Program-made: the position numbers and the translations under genes | DNA from: Promerops cafer | Taxonomy: Eukaryota > Chordata > Aves > Passeriformes > Nectariniidae | Assembly: GCA_013398275.1 (NCBI GenBank) | Contig: VZSE01014414.1 | Span: forward strand, 310,001-374,000 | DNA length: 64,000 bases | Reading direction: 5' to 3' | Notes under the pieces: model-generated | The model's input: only the letters and a program-made list of their open reading frames with translations | The model's database searches: none | What the model was told of the DNA's origin: nothing | Shown here: piece after piece, positions 36,050 through 47,375 of the stretch | How the letters are laid out: each line of letters begins with the position of its first letter | How positions within the stretch are numbered: the first letter of the stretch is position 1

Positions 36050-36206
36050 ATTTGGTGAGAAGACAAAGCCACTGTGTTCCAATGCTCTACATCATCACAG
36101 GAGAGTCTTCAAGGTGTCAGGCTGAGTAGTCAGGAGAGTGTTAAACTGGGAAAGATGGAAGGCAGAGAGGGAGGAATGAATGAGCATTCATTTAGTTTGA
36201 AATTAA
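36050..36206 (+). mobile_element. Probable CR1 ORF1-ORF2 spacer
   Basis: The sequence contains 'gagagtgttaaactggg' at 36134-36150, resembling the 'gggctttaaact' junction before CR1 ORF2. It directly precedes a clear ORF2 start region. The assignment rests mainly on position. Confidence 0.4.
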
Positions 36207-36475
36207 GATGTCAAGAACAAAATTAATCAAGGCACCAAGGGACGTGAAGAGAAGAAATTCTTTAATTGCCTATACTCTAATGCTGGGAGCCTGAGTAATA
36301 AACAAGAACTGGAATTGGAGGAGCTCATTTATGAGTATACATCAGACTTCGTTGGCATTATTGAAATCTTGGGGGAAGATTTGCATGATTGGAATATTAA
36401 AATCACTCATTATAATCTATTTAGGAAGGATAAAGTGGGCAAATGCAGAAGGGGAGTGGCACTCAACATCAAATG
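36207..36475 (+). pseudogene. CR1 LINE ORF2 fragment, endonuclease domain N-terminus
   Basis: In CR1 and related LINEs, ORF2 begins with an apurinic-like endonuclease that nicks target DNA and is followed by reverse transcriptase. Here an uninterrupted frame reads CLYSNAGSLSNKQELEL at about 36262-36312, then DFVGIIEIL, LHDWN, YNLFRKDKVGK and RRGVALNIK. These match the start of CR1 ORF2 (family pattern CLYTNA..NKQEELE, ITETW, HDW, LFRKDR.G.RGGGVALYV). The Asn of SNA and the Glu in the ITETW position are kept, but the W and following motif are changed. Similarity stops near 36475, while the frame stays open to 36641 with unrelated sequence, so the domain is truncated and non-functional. CR1 copies usually retain only 3' ends, so a 5' coding piece is uncommon. 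Confidence 0.85.
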
Positions 36476-37562
36476 TGTTTCTGTGGGAATCAGGTGCCTA
36501 AGCACTTCTTGTGAAGCTTTTCAAGCACTTCTCTGTGTTTTACATCTGAAGACATGGGAAAAGACTGATGGCTGGGATTTGCAATGTGGGATCTTTTGGA
36601 ACCTCAGTTGTTGGAAGGTGCTCAATGTTTGTCATGCTTGAAAGACTGTGTCTTCAAAAATCAGACTCCTACTGAACAGAAGAACATTCTGGGTAAATCG
36701 TTGCTTTTTCATTCTTCACAAAAACTCAGAGCACTGCTTGAATGGCTCTGAAATTTGCCATAAATAAAATGAGACATAATGAGCTCGCTCCTCTGCTCTG
36801 ATTAAATCCTACAGACATTTTGTGTACAGAACCACAGAGACTGAGCTGCTCAGAAGAGCTTTCATACCTAGGCGTGTTTGACCCTTCCTGGCATTACACA
36901 CAGAAGAAATCTGGTCCTTTATATTTTTCAATGGTGTAAATTATCACTGTGCTCTTGGAAGACGCAGCATTGGCAGGTCTGCAGAATGAGAGAGGCTCTG
37001 ATCATCACTTATTCTTCTGCTGCCATTTCCCTGACATCACTTTAGATTCTCAATCTCACTATATATATACACATATTTTATTTCCTAGGTAATTTTCATG
37101 ATTCTCTCTTACACATTTTCAGATGAATGAGCTATTCCCTAAGTACAGTAGATTCTCTAAGCCATTATCTTTAAGGCTCACCTTTTTCCTCCCTCCTACC
37201 CTACTCAATCCTTATACCCATTCTGACTTTGGCAACAATTTAATTTATCCTAATTGAAAATCCTATGCAGTATCATGGAGTTCATACTGCCAAGCTAATT
37301 TCATGCCCTCGTTATTGTGATCTTTATTCTGCTTCACACTACAGAAACCCCCCTTCACTCTGCACCATGCTATCAGAAAACATCTCAAAACCCAAATGCC
37401 AGAACAGCTCCAAAGTTTTTCTTCCCATATGTCAAGAATTATTTATTTTTACCCAGAAGTTCAGAGCTAAACAGTAATAACTTTGAATATGTCTTGATTA
37501 CTCTGAAAAGTTCTTTATGAGAACTGTGTGTATGTGTTGGAAGGGGAGTAAAGCCAAGACAA
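36476..37562. other. Unique non-coding sequence
   Basis: The ORF2 reading frame continues open to 36641 but no longer resembles CR1. After that nothing is recognised apart from a short TATATATA run near 37060-37070. Confidence 0.4.
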
Positions 37563-37814
37563 ATCATAGAATCAGACTGTCCTGAGTTGGAAGGGACCTA
37601 CAAGGATTATCAAGTCCAACTCCTGGTTCTGCACAGAACACCCCAACAATCCCACCCTGTGCCTGAGAGCATTGTCCAAATATTCTTTGAACTCTGGTAG
37701 GTTTGGTGCTGTGACCACTTCCCTGTTCTGCTGCCCAGCTGCCCTCTGGGTGAAAAGTATTTTCCTGATATCCAACCTCAACCTCCCCAGGCACAGCTTC
37801 GTGCAGTTGAAAGC
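37563..37814 (-). mobile_element. CR1 LINE, 3'-end fragment
   Basis: Plus strand: 'atcatagaatcagactgtcc', 'gagttggaagggacctacaa', 'ggattatcaagtccaactcc', 'gaacaccccaacaatcccac', 'ctgagagcattgtccaaata' and 'atattcttcg'-like 'tattttcctgatatccaacc'. This is a different CR1 subfamily from most copies here ('tcatcgagtccaactcctggc' type). It is well preserved with a terminal octamer. Confidence 0.94.
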
Positions 37815-40800
37815 CTGGAGGAGCAGCCCTGCACAAAACAGATGGATCACTGTGCTCCCATCCAGGAGCACATTCTGGATGGGCTGGGACTCAGGTGCAT
37901 AGGTCAGTCACAAGCCTCTTGGCTGTGTGTAGATTTCTCTGATTTTCTCCAAAAACATGTGCTTTTCTGGTGTAAAGGGAAAAAAAAAAAAAAGTGCTTG
38001 TGCTGCCTCTGTTTGAGTCAGTGACTCATTCTGTCTTTCCACAACAAAGCAAACTGAAGTCACAGCAGAGCATGGAAGAGAGATGTGATTCAGACTTCAC
38101 TCCTGATTTTATGCTTCAGCAATATTCCTGAGTACAAAGTAACATCAGTCAGCCCTTTGCACATGTAATGCTGGGATGAGTGAAGGTAAAATTGGGATTA
38201 ACAAGGTCCGTGACTTTGTAAAGCTTTATATTATTTTATTTTTTGCCCACAGAACTAGGGCCAGTTTATAAACTGAATCCATCCAATACAATACAGGGTT
38301 CTTCAGCCCATTAACTAATTAGTACATGGTTTCCCAGCTCCATCTGAAGCTCAGCTCAAGCTGCAGCAGACACATTTCCCCTCAAGACAGTACGAGATGT
38401 CCATGGTTGTTACAGCACGGTGTGTGCCTGGATGAACGGGCATCTATTCATGCTGACACAGTTCCAGAGGCTCTTCCCAGCACCTCCTGGGAAATCTTAT
38501 TTGAAGCAAAACTCACTGGAATTAATTCAGGGAGAGCCACTGTTCTGGCTGTGGGGCTGTAAACAAAAGGCAATGTTTGTCACCTAAGACTGGAGCTAAA
38601 AGGAGATATCCTGGAGATGATGTCGGGGTGGAGAGCAGCAGATCTGGTTTCTGCTCTGTTAATACTCAAGAAAATAACAGGTGCTGCTCACAAACAAAGG
38701 AGCAGCCGTGAGGGCAGAGAAGTAACAAGAAGGGAAGGGAGGAGGTTAGGAATATCAGCTGGAAACAAAGGGTGAAGAAAAACAGTGTGGGAAGGAAATC
38801 TGGGACCAAACCAGCGAGGTTTAACACTGGAATGGGGCGTATGAATGGGATGCATGATAGGCAGTGGCATGCATGATATGAAAGGGAGAGGGTCGAAGGA
38901 GGAGGAAAAAAAACGGCCTGGAAACCAGTAGGGTTGGTGTGAAAAGAAAGACTTGGAAATTCATGTATTACTTGGCTCAGAAAAGTGGAAAATAGAAGAA
39001 ATACAAGAAGGGACAACCACAACTTTACCAAAGGATTTGAACTACAGGCCCAAGGTTTCACCCCCCAGCCTACAGGGTGCTGCAGCTCTCACTCACTCAC
39101 CCTCACAGACCATTTCAGAGGCTGTGCCAAGGGAAGAGCTGAGTACAAACCAAAACAGGTCTAAATTCCAGCAAACCTCTGCAGGAACACCAAGACCAGG
39201 AGAGAAAAGACATCAGCTCTTCATGGTCATGGCTACCCTGGGATCACCCCCTCTTTGGACTCCCAGCTGTCCCTCATGGAGCGTTATGTCCCTCCTCATT
39301 CCCTCTGGATTTCTGGCCCTGTGCACTGAGCTCTGCTGCTTTTCTGTACAGCACCTTCAGCCTCAGCAGCTGCATCAGTTTGTGAGGGCCCCAGAGTGAG
39401 GATTTTAAGACTCAACTAGACAAGAGAAGTAGGAGCTGCAGCTGAGGGACAATTCAGTTTTAATGGAGAGATGCAATTACTGATCTCCTGTTTGGGCTTT
39501 ATCCCTGGCTTAGCACACCTATGTCATTTATATTAAGCCATTCATCACTGCAGTGGTACATACCTGCTCTTAACTGATGGTCCTGCTTAACTGTAGTGTT
39601 CAATTAAATTTTTTTCACAAAGACAAGCAGTAACATTTGCCCTTTCCTGAACCCTCATGGAAAGCAGAATTCTTTAATATATAACCTTTTAATAAATTAT
39701 GCACTACATTAGATAAAAAGTACAGTAATGTGTGTGTGCATGTGAATGTACACGTAGATTTGGTTGAAAATAGGGAATTTTTTATGTTTAGGTGGACACA
39801 CATCAACTGGGAATCCTCTCCTTGGGTTCCCAGCTGTTCCTCTTCAAGGTTTAATTTTTTATCCTCTTGGTTCAAGCTCTCAATGTGCAGTGAGCATTTT
39901 GAGGACCCCAGAATTGCTGCCATGCCCTACACAGGACTTTTGTGACTGTATTTGCAAAAGGAATGGATAAATTTGAATGGCAATGGAGTAACATGGTAAA
40001 AGTCTCATGAAAGGAAAACACAGCTGTGATGCACCTTTAGGCAACTCCCTGTAATTCCACAGGCTTTCCCAAAGCAGCACCTCTGTGGTATCTGAGCACC
40101 TCACTGATCTCAGGGGCTGGATACAAAGATCCTTCCTTTTAGGCCAGGAGGGACTCCAGTTTTGGGGAAGGTCTATTGTGCTAAACAAAAAGGAAGAAAA
40201 CTTGTGCATTTGCACACCCTCGGCAGCAAGGACACAAACCAGTCTTGACCAGTTGGCCTGAGGACCTCAGACTGGTCCTTGGCTCTTTTTAACCAGGTGT
40301 CAGCACCATCAAAGGGAACTCAAGGGCCCTGTGTGTCCACACAAAGCTGGGTGCAAAGACCCCAAAGAATTCCACGGATTCACAGCTGGAGACAGTGCAC
40401 CCATATTAGCCAGCACACAGAGACACCTCAGGCTGAGATGGGACTCAGCAACAAGGGAAGAACATCATGGTGAAGGATGGCCCTGAGGTGGTGCTACATA
40501 GCCCTGAGGACACAGCACCCAGTTCAGGTGCTCCTGGCCCACACAGAACTGCAAAGTGTCCATCTGTCCTCATCTGTACAGCCTAGAGCTCTCCTCCAGC
40601 TGGTACCTGCCATGAGCAGGGTATTCCTCTGGTGCCCTCATGAGAGATGAAGAAATCCCTCAGGATACCAGAGGGGAGCTGAAACCAATCCATCACGCAG
40701 GAAATAACTGCAGTGAGTGTGGCAAGGCTCCTAGCATTAACTAACCCACTACAAAACATGTTTCAGAAGTGATTTATCTTTTCCTCTTAACACTTTTAAG

Positions 40801-40858
40801 CCAGTTGCCATTATAATTTGCTACAAGAACAGCTCAAAAAACCCCAAAAATTAGGAAA
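37815..40858. other. Unique non-coding sequence
   Basis: No repeat family or gene is recognised. An A13 run lies at 37981-37993. A purine-rich stretch occupies about 38700-38960. Opposing frames at 38666-39061 (minus) and 38953-39399 (plus) have no recognisable domain. Confidence 0.45.
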
Positions 40859-40906
40859 GAAAAAAAAAAGAAAAAGGAAAAAAAAAAACCAGAAGTAAAA
40901 AAAGGG
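40859..40906 (+). repeat. A/G-rich low-complexity tract
   Basis: A-runs broken by single G or GG (AAAAAAAAAAGAAAAAGG and so on), followed by AAAAAAAGGGGG. Confidence 0.88.
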
Positions 40907-41761
40907 GGTATCTATTCTTCACAGTAGAACAGCAATGATTTAGATTTAGACTGCTAGGATATTACTGCATTCAGGTTTGGGGGGTTTTTTATTTTCTTTT
41001 TTTTCCTCTTTCCCTTCAATGTTTGTCTTCCTTTCATGGGGAAATTGATTGTTTGAAGGCACCAAGATTGATGCACCTAATATTTACAAATGGCTCACAC
41101 TTCTGGACACTCTATTTTCCAGTGTAAACTAATAAGAAATTGATTTGTTAGTTGCTGGGTCTTTGCCTTGTTCGATGTATTTTAAAATATTTATATATGT
41201 ATATTAGTACTAATCAGCCTTAAAAATGACAAACTAGCTGGTTAGAATTCTAATAAACTGAAATTTTGATCATACAATATCCAGTAGAAATGATCAATCT
41301 AAAATTTTTGTGTCATTTACACATATATCTAGGAAATATTTTTTAGTTAAGGATGGCTTTCCTGGAATAAGCAAGAATTTTATCACTTTCTTCTGTGATC
41401 ATCTGTTGTCAGTTCTGTATCCCTCAGGCTTTTGTATTACTCTTGTTTTGATTTATCATTTGATCTTTTTCATTTTGTCATCTTTGAACACGACTGAAAA
41501 CCAGCAATGAGGATCATATGAAAAGAAACACATTTTTGCACACATTAAAAGCTGAAAGAATTTAATAAAATGCATTCCTCCCTGTCTCTCAGAAGGGAGC
41601 ATTCACCTGGTTTGTCTAGCTGTTCCTGTGGGCCTGTGGACTGAAGTCTAGCGCAACCACACTCATAACTGAGGCAACAATGAAGACTGGTGGGATTTGT
41701 AGTCCCCAAAGTGGAATAAACTTCTGGAAGGATCAGTGTGGGGGGAGATGAAGGGCTCTCT
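40907..41761. other. Unique AT-rich non-coding sequence
   Basis: AT-rich with T-runs (40981-41011) and AT words (TATTTATATATGTATATTAG near 41188-41207). No family is recognised. Confidence 0.45.
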
Positions 41762-42090
41762 CCTGGATATGACAGCCACAGCTTCTCTGGGAAACCTCTG
41801 CCAAGGCTTCACCATCCTCACAGCCAAGAATTTCTTCCTAATATCCAATTTAACCCTGCCCTCTGTCAATTTGAAGCCATTCCCTGTGTCCTGTCCCTCC
41901 ATCCCTTGTCCCAAGTCCCTCTCCAGCTCTCCTGGAGCCCCTTTAGGCACTGGAAGAGCCTCTAAATTCTCCCTGGGACCTTCTCTTCTCCAGGCTGGAC
42001 ACCCGCAGCTCTCCCACTCTGTCTTCACGGCAGAGGTGTTCCATCTCTCAGAGCATCTCCATGCCCCTCACCTGGACTCACTCCAACAGG
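41762..42090 (-). mobile_element. CR1 LINE fragment missing its 3' end
   Basis: Plus strand: 'gccacagcttctctgggaaa', 'accatcctcacagccaagaa', 'tttcttcctaatatccaatt', 'ctgtcaatttgaagccattc', 'ttgtcccaagtccctctcca', 'cttctcttctccaggctgga'. The last ~110 bp of the CR1 consensus, including the octamer, are absent at the left edge although the rest is well kept. This implies loss by a later deletion, because normal CR1 truncation removes the 5' end. Confidence 0.94.
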
Positions 42091-42639
42091 GCCACGGATC
42101 CAGATTTGGTCTGACAAATGCCAAGTAAAAAGAGGAGATAATTTCCCATGAACTTCTGTCTCTGTTTATGCCAGTATGAACCAGTATCCCGTTCACACTT
42201 CAGGCTGCTGAGGTGATCACCTACCCCGGGTTCTTTTCAGAACCAATTGCAGATCGTCACAGGTTTTTTTTCAGCAGAGTTTCTAAGGCTGAACATGTGA
42301 ATACACAGTTCCTGGATTGTTTTTTGTCCATCATAATGAAAATATGACCCACCCTGCAAACACTAGAACCATCTGGAGAGAGCACAGCTTCTACCTAATG
42401 TCCTCAGCTCAGGCTGCACCTCCTCGTCCACAGGATGGGTGGGTTCCTCAAAAAGCCTTGGGCTGCTGAGGTTTTCTGGGCTGGAGACTGCCTCACCTGA
42501 ATCTGTCACTGCTGCTTTTGTTCCCACCCTGTTTCTGTGATCACAGCACTGCACGGAGTAGCTGCTCTCTCCTCAGCAGACTTCCTGACAGGTGATTACT
42601 TTACAATAAAGATTTAGGATAAAACAAATGTTGAGTTGC
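42091..42639. other. Unique non-coding sequence
   Basis: Nothing is recognised. Confidence 0.45.
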
Positions 42640-42810
42640 TGGTGACACCCTCCTTTTCTCCCTCCAGCATTTCAAGTCTGGGTTCATTATCACCTCTTTA
42701 ATTGGGTAATTATAACAGAGCTGACAATCACTCGGTGCCATCCAACGGCATTTTTGATCTCACCTTTTTTTTTTAAAATGTGTATATATAGTTATATATT
42801 AAGAGAAGAA
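42640..42810. promoter_or_regulatory. Possible conserved non-coding element
   Basis: Short unique block with TCTTTAATTGGGTAATTATA at about 42696-42715 and retained CpGs (CACTCGGTGCC, CCAACGGCAT), followed by a TA-rich run (GTGTATATATAGTTATATA). Judged on texture only. Confidence 0.25.
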
Positions 42811-43574
42811 CCATTAAACTTCTTATCTTTTGTCACACACTTTCCAAGAATACCAGGGAGCCCAAAATCCCTGGATGTGTGCAGAGCTGGGAATGACCCA
42901 GTCCTCAGCCATCACTGAACCCAAGCAGCACCACGGCCACTCAGGCACAGATCATCAAAGAGAGGAAGATGAGGGGGCTCAAGTTGAAAAATATTTAACA
43001 AGTCAAGTGAAGGATGTTCAGCCTATCACCAAGACCAGCCCAGGATTAGCTACAGCTCCTTCCAGCTGGGCTGTGTTTGAAGGGATGTGGTGGATCCCTT
43101 CACCAGTCTCACCACGGGAGAAGGAAAAGCAGCAAGATGAGGAAGCTCTTGCTAACAGACTCTTAGTCCCAGGAGTGAGTAATATTAATAGACTGCCTGC
43201 AATCTATTAGGAAAAGGAATTAATTAGTATCTTTAGATGAGTTTGTTGTGTGTTTGTTTAATTATGCACACAGGGAAAAAAAAATACCATCTGCCCTTCT
43301 GAAAAAGAATAAAAATGCAATCACACAGGAGCAGATGCCCAAAGAAGGCAAGTGGAACTGCAGCTCACACGAAGCTGATGGCAACAGAATCCTTAAGCAT
43401 CGCTCCATTTCCTGTAAGCACATTTTAAGCAGACAAAACTTTCTTCTGAGTCCCCAGAGAAATAATCTTATTGAAGAGAACTTTTCTACAATGCAGGAAA
43501 ATCTATCAATGCTGGAAAATAGTCTGTTTTGGTAACAGTGCAGTACATTTGGGATAAGTTCTGTGACCCTCAAA
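42811..43574. other. Unique non-coding sequence
   Basis: No repeat or gene is recognised. The 126-codon frame 42830-43210 has no recognisable domain. Confidence 0.45.
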
Positions 43575-44505
43575 GTCACAGAATCATTGAGAACTGGAAG
43601 AGGACATCCATTCCAGCTGCCCTGTTCAGAGCAGAGTCAGCTACCACAGGTTTGCCCCACACCAGGTCCAGTAGTACTTTGAATATCTCCAAAGATGGAT
43701 ACTCAACCTCTCTGGATAATGTGTTTCAGTGTTTAATCACCCTGATAGTAAAAATCCCCATTTCTTAAGTTCAAACAACTTCATGTTTTCCAGTTTGTGC
43801 CCTTTGTCTCTTGTCCAGTCACTGGGCAACTCTGAGGAAAACTGAGTTACAACCTCTTCATTCCCCTCCTCACATGTTTATACACACTGATGAGATTTCC
43901 CTGAGATTTCTCTCCTCCAGGCTTCTGTTTGACAGATGCTGCAAACCCTTAATCATCTGCCTGGCCCTTCAGTGGCTCTGTGGCTGTTCCTTCCCAGATG
44001 TAGGACTCCACATTCACTTGGTGAATTTCACAGCTTGCCCTGCTGACCATTTTTCCAGCCTATCAAGATACTTTAGAAAGCAACACAACCATCTTTTGCA
44101 TCAATCACTCCTTGAAGTTTTGCACCACCTGCAAACTCGCTGAAAGAGGTCCCTGTCCTATCAACCAGGTCATTGATAAGGATGTAACTTTGTTGGTTTC
44201 AGTACTGGCCTCTGCTGCTCACCCCTGGTGCCTGATCTCCAGCTGATCCTCATATCACCAACTCAGACCCTCTGAGTCCAGCATTTCACTTAGTTTTCAA
44301 TCCAACTCACTGTCCACTTGTCTAACCTGTATTTCACCAGCTTGAAAATGAGGATGTTGTGGCAAACAGTGTCAAAAGCCTTGTTAAATTATGGAAATAA
44401 TCCCTGCTCTTCTCTTACCCATTGACTAAATATTTCCTTGTATAAAGCTTTGATCAGCCCTAGTTTCACCTTCATCAATCCATGCTGACTTTTCTCAAGT
44501 GCTTT
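43575..44505 (-). mobile_element. Decayed CR1 LINE, reverse transcriptase to 3' end
   Basis: The longest CR1 copy in the window, on the minus strand. Near 44340-44383 it encodes KAFDTVCHNILIFK, then KLVKYRLDKWTVSWIEN, matching the RT region of CR1-type LINEs (family form KAFDTVSHNIL). Further 3' are weaker RT blocks, including 'ILINDLVDR' (about 44164-44190) for the family's ..INDLDDG and a degraded version of the FADDTKL motif (about 44125-44145). It then runs through the 3' UTR to a terminal CACAGAATCATTGAG (plus strand) at 43575. Stops and frameshifts are frequent and the distance from RT to the end is shorter than expected, so internal deletions are likely. An inactive, old copy. Confidence 0.9.
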
Positions 44506-44777
44506 ATTGTTTTTATACAATTGGAAATGGCTTCTAGAAGGACTTGAAAGCAGGATATTTTCTCCCAGTCCTTATGGACCTCACTGGAGAACACAAAGTA
44601 TTGAAAATTCCTGTGTCAAAAGAAATCCAAGAGAAAACTGAGCTCAAGCTTTTCCCCACACCACTGGTGCTTCGACTGTTTCTTTCCCAGGATGGCTCAG
44701 ATCTCTGTCCCTCCATGGGCACCTTTGTGGTTCATAAACAAAGTCTCAAAAAGTCATGTTCAACCCAAGAAGGTGTA
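44506..44777. other. Unassigned spacer between two CR1 copies
   Basis: Could be further, more decayed CR1 coding sequence, but I could not match it. Confidence 0.35.
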
Positions 44778-44934
44778 GGAATGGTGACACCCCATCCCTG
44801 GAATTGTTCAAGGCCAGGTTGGATGGGGCTTGGAGCAACCTGTTTTAGTGGAAGCTGTCCCTGCCCATGGAAGGGGTTGGAAATAGATAATCTTTAGGGT
44901 CCCTTGCAACCCCAATAATTTCACGATTCTATGG
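44778..44934 (+). mobile_element. CR1 LINE, 3'-end fragment
   Basis: 'accccatccctggaattgtt', 'caaggccaggttggatgggg', 'cttggagcaacctgttttag', 'tggaagctgtccctgcccat' and the terminal CACGATTCTATGG. Sense orientation, 5'-truncated, moderately diverged. Confidence 0.94.
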
Positions 44935-47335
44935 CACCTGTCCTGTTTGAGTCTACAGTAGGAAACCTCTGGGTGCTGAGATCTCCATTTAACTTCACTG
45001 CTATTTTAAATGGATTTTAGAATTATGATACACACCACAGAAATGGTTGCTATATATTCTTAATGTGCATCCTTTATAAAGAGACAATTCTTTAAGGCTA
45101 TATGGAGACATACAGGGGCATGTATCAGTATGTGTGTGTTTAACAAAAAAGAGCTGGAAGGTCTGGACTCAATCCATGCTCCAAAAATGTCTATTTTAAA
45201 CAATGGAACAACAGCAGCAGCATTTGTCTTTGTTTTAGGATCATGCTGAGTGGCTTAACTGTGCCAGATGGTTTGTTCATGTCTTACGAGTGAAAAGAAA
45301 TGTCTGTGAGCTCACCCAAACTTGAATTTCCCTCTCTGAGACACTTCTGACATGAAAATAATGAAGATGCTGAGATGAAAGTAACTTATAGGACATTTAT
45401 TCGATTTCATACTAGATGTAAAAAGAATAAACCAGACAGGGTGTCACAGGAGATAGCAGCAAGGAAGAGAGGGAAAAGAAGGAATATATGGAATCTGTAC
45501 AGCTGCTGCAGGAGCACACAGGGTGGGAGCAGAGTGATTTACCTCTGCATCATATTCCCAGAGAGGAAGGGTGCCCAGAAAGGAATCACAGTCCCCCAGG
45601 ATCACACTTGCTGCTTTATCCTCTGCTCTGTGCTGCAGGGCTCAGCTCAGAGCCAGTCCTCTGCAGGTATTGGAGAAAGGGGTATTTTATTTCAGCCTAA
45701 GCTTTCTTATGAAGAGCTAAGTGAAACTGAAAAATGTCCCTTCATGGCAGATCCCCTAGATATTTCTGGTCTGTGTTTTTCCCCACACCAGGACAAAAAA
45801 AATGTGTGTTTTTATTTTTTACAGAATGGACAAGGGAGCAACGAAGAAATTCAATTTGGAAAGGTCAAAACAGAACAGATGTCAAATGCTCTTTCTGACA
45901 TTTTCAGCTGAAGAGAAATGTTTCGACATGCCTGAAATCAAAACCTTTCCATTTGGGTTGCTGAAAGGTTTTGTTTTGAGTCATGTCAACATTCAACTTT
46001 GTTTTCTCACAGCAGCACGTGGTCTTGTGGGAACTGTAGTTAAAACAGAAACAGTCACATTGCCCCCACTCTCCTAGAGCAGGCTTCCTGCTCATAATAA
46101 TTACATGCTAATTACTAGTTAATGTAATGTCCATGACAAACCACATTGCTTGGCTGGTGGGAAGTCAGCACAGCTCCTTAGTGGAAGCATAATCCTCTGA
46201 GGAGATTATTTTATTGGTGAAAATGGGGCTAAAACTACCAGTCCCATCAGGCTGTACAGCATGAGGAAAATGCAGTTTAATACTTTGCTAAGGTGCTTCC
46301 AAAAGAATCACGTTATGAGCAGCCCAAAAGGAAAATATAAGTATTTAACAAAACTCCCAAAATGTTTCCTTAAAAATGTATGCATATATAGAAAAGTTTT
46401 TAGACTGGAAAGGTCTTGTTCATCTGTCATTAGAAATGCTGGGCCCCATCCTGGTGAGCCACAGCCCTCACAACTGAAATGTAGAATAAAGCTCAGTGTC
46501 TGCAGGAGAAAGAGTGTTTTAAGAGTGACAGAACACAAAAAATAAAAAGAAAGAATATAACATTTTAACTTTGCCACATAATGGAATATATTATTTAACA
46601 GGCCTCCTACACAGAAAAATAATATTACAAAAAACCCTAAACCATAAAGCAGCACAGAGGTGGTTCCAGTCTGAATGGCAGTGATTATAATGTACATTTG
46701 TGAGGGGTCAGTCATCCTCAAAAACTCCCAGGTGCTTCCTAAGCCATAAATAAAGAGACACTTCAGCAGACATTGGGGTGGAAGGTAACAGTCACTCTGC
46801 ATCAGCAAAGATGCTCACTGGACTTTTTGGGCATGATTTTATTTGCAAGTACAATTACTACTCTAGCAGCAGGGACACAATCCAGGGATGAAATCCTTCA
46901 GTCAGGATCTAGGAATCCTAGCTAGGGTCTAGAGTTAGCCCCATCTTTGACACTGACCTGCTCTGGAAACATTCTCTGAGCTGCAACAGGACCTCAAAAG
47001 CCCTCAAAATCCTGAGAACACTTAGCCCCATAGCAGGACTCAGGCGCCCACAAAATGCCCCTCAATTTCCAAACACCACTTGTAGGTTGTGGAATGATCC
47101 AGAACCTCATTTCCCACCTTCTCCTAGGGACGTTTATTCCCTGCTTTAAGGTCTTCTGGGTGGAAGGTGATGAATGGATAATAGGAAATACAATTAGCAT
47201 CAGGATTTGAGGTCCCAAATTTGGAAGCAATGGGAACACCACTGTTCTGGCCCCAACATGAGAGAAATGCTCCTTCCAGGGAATTTCAGGAAGGCAAATG
47301 GTAAACTGGCAGTCAAAAGAGATGGTGAAATCACC
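44935..47335. other. Unique non-coding sequence
   Basis: No repeat family or gene is recognised. The 178-codon frame 45375-45911 (plus) and the 166-codon frame 46308-46808 (minus) have no domain or splice context. The AT-rich block 46090-46230 (TAATTACATGCTAATTACTAG) has conserved-element texture at low confidence. Confidence 0.4.
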
Positions 47336-47375
47336 TTCCCTTCCCTTCCCTTCCCTTCCCTTCCCTTCCCTTCCC
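47336..47375 (+). repeat. Pentanucleotide microsatellite (TTCCC)8
   Basis: Eight uninterrupted TTCCC-type units. Frames through it encode Gly/Lys/Arg/Glu or Ser/Leu/Pro repeats and are artefacts. Confidence 0.97.

Noticed and set aside
45375..45911. 178-codon plus-strand frame
   Set aside because: No domain, no splice or promoter context; overlapped by other frames of similar length.
46308..46808. 166-codon minus-strand frame with hydrophobic stretches that look membrane-like
   Set aside because: Hydrophobicity comes from reading AT-rich DNA (Phe/Leu/Ile codons); no family recognised.
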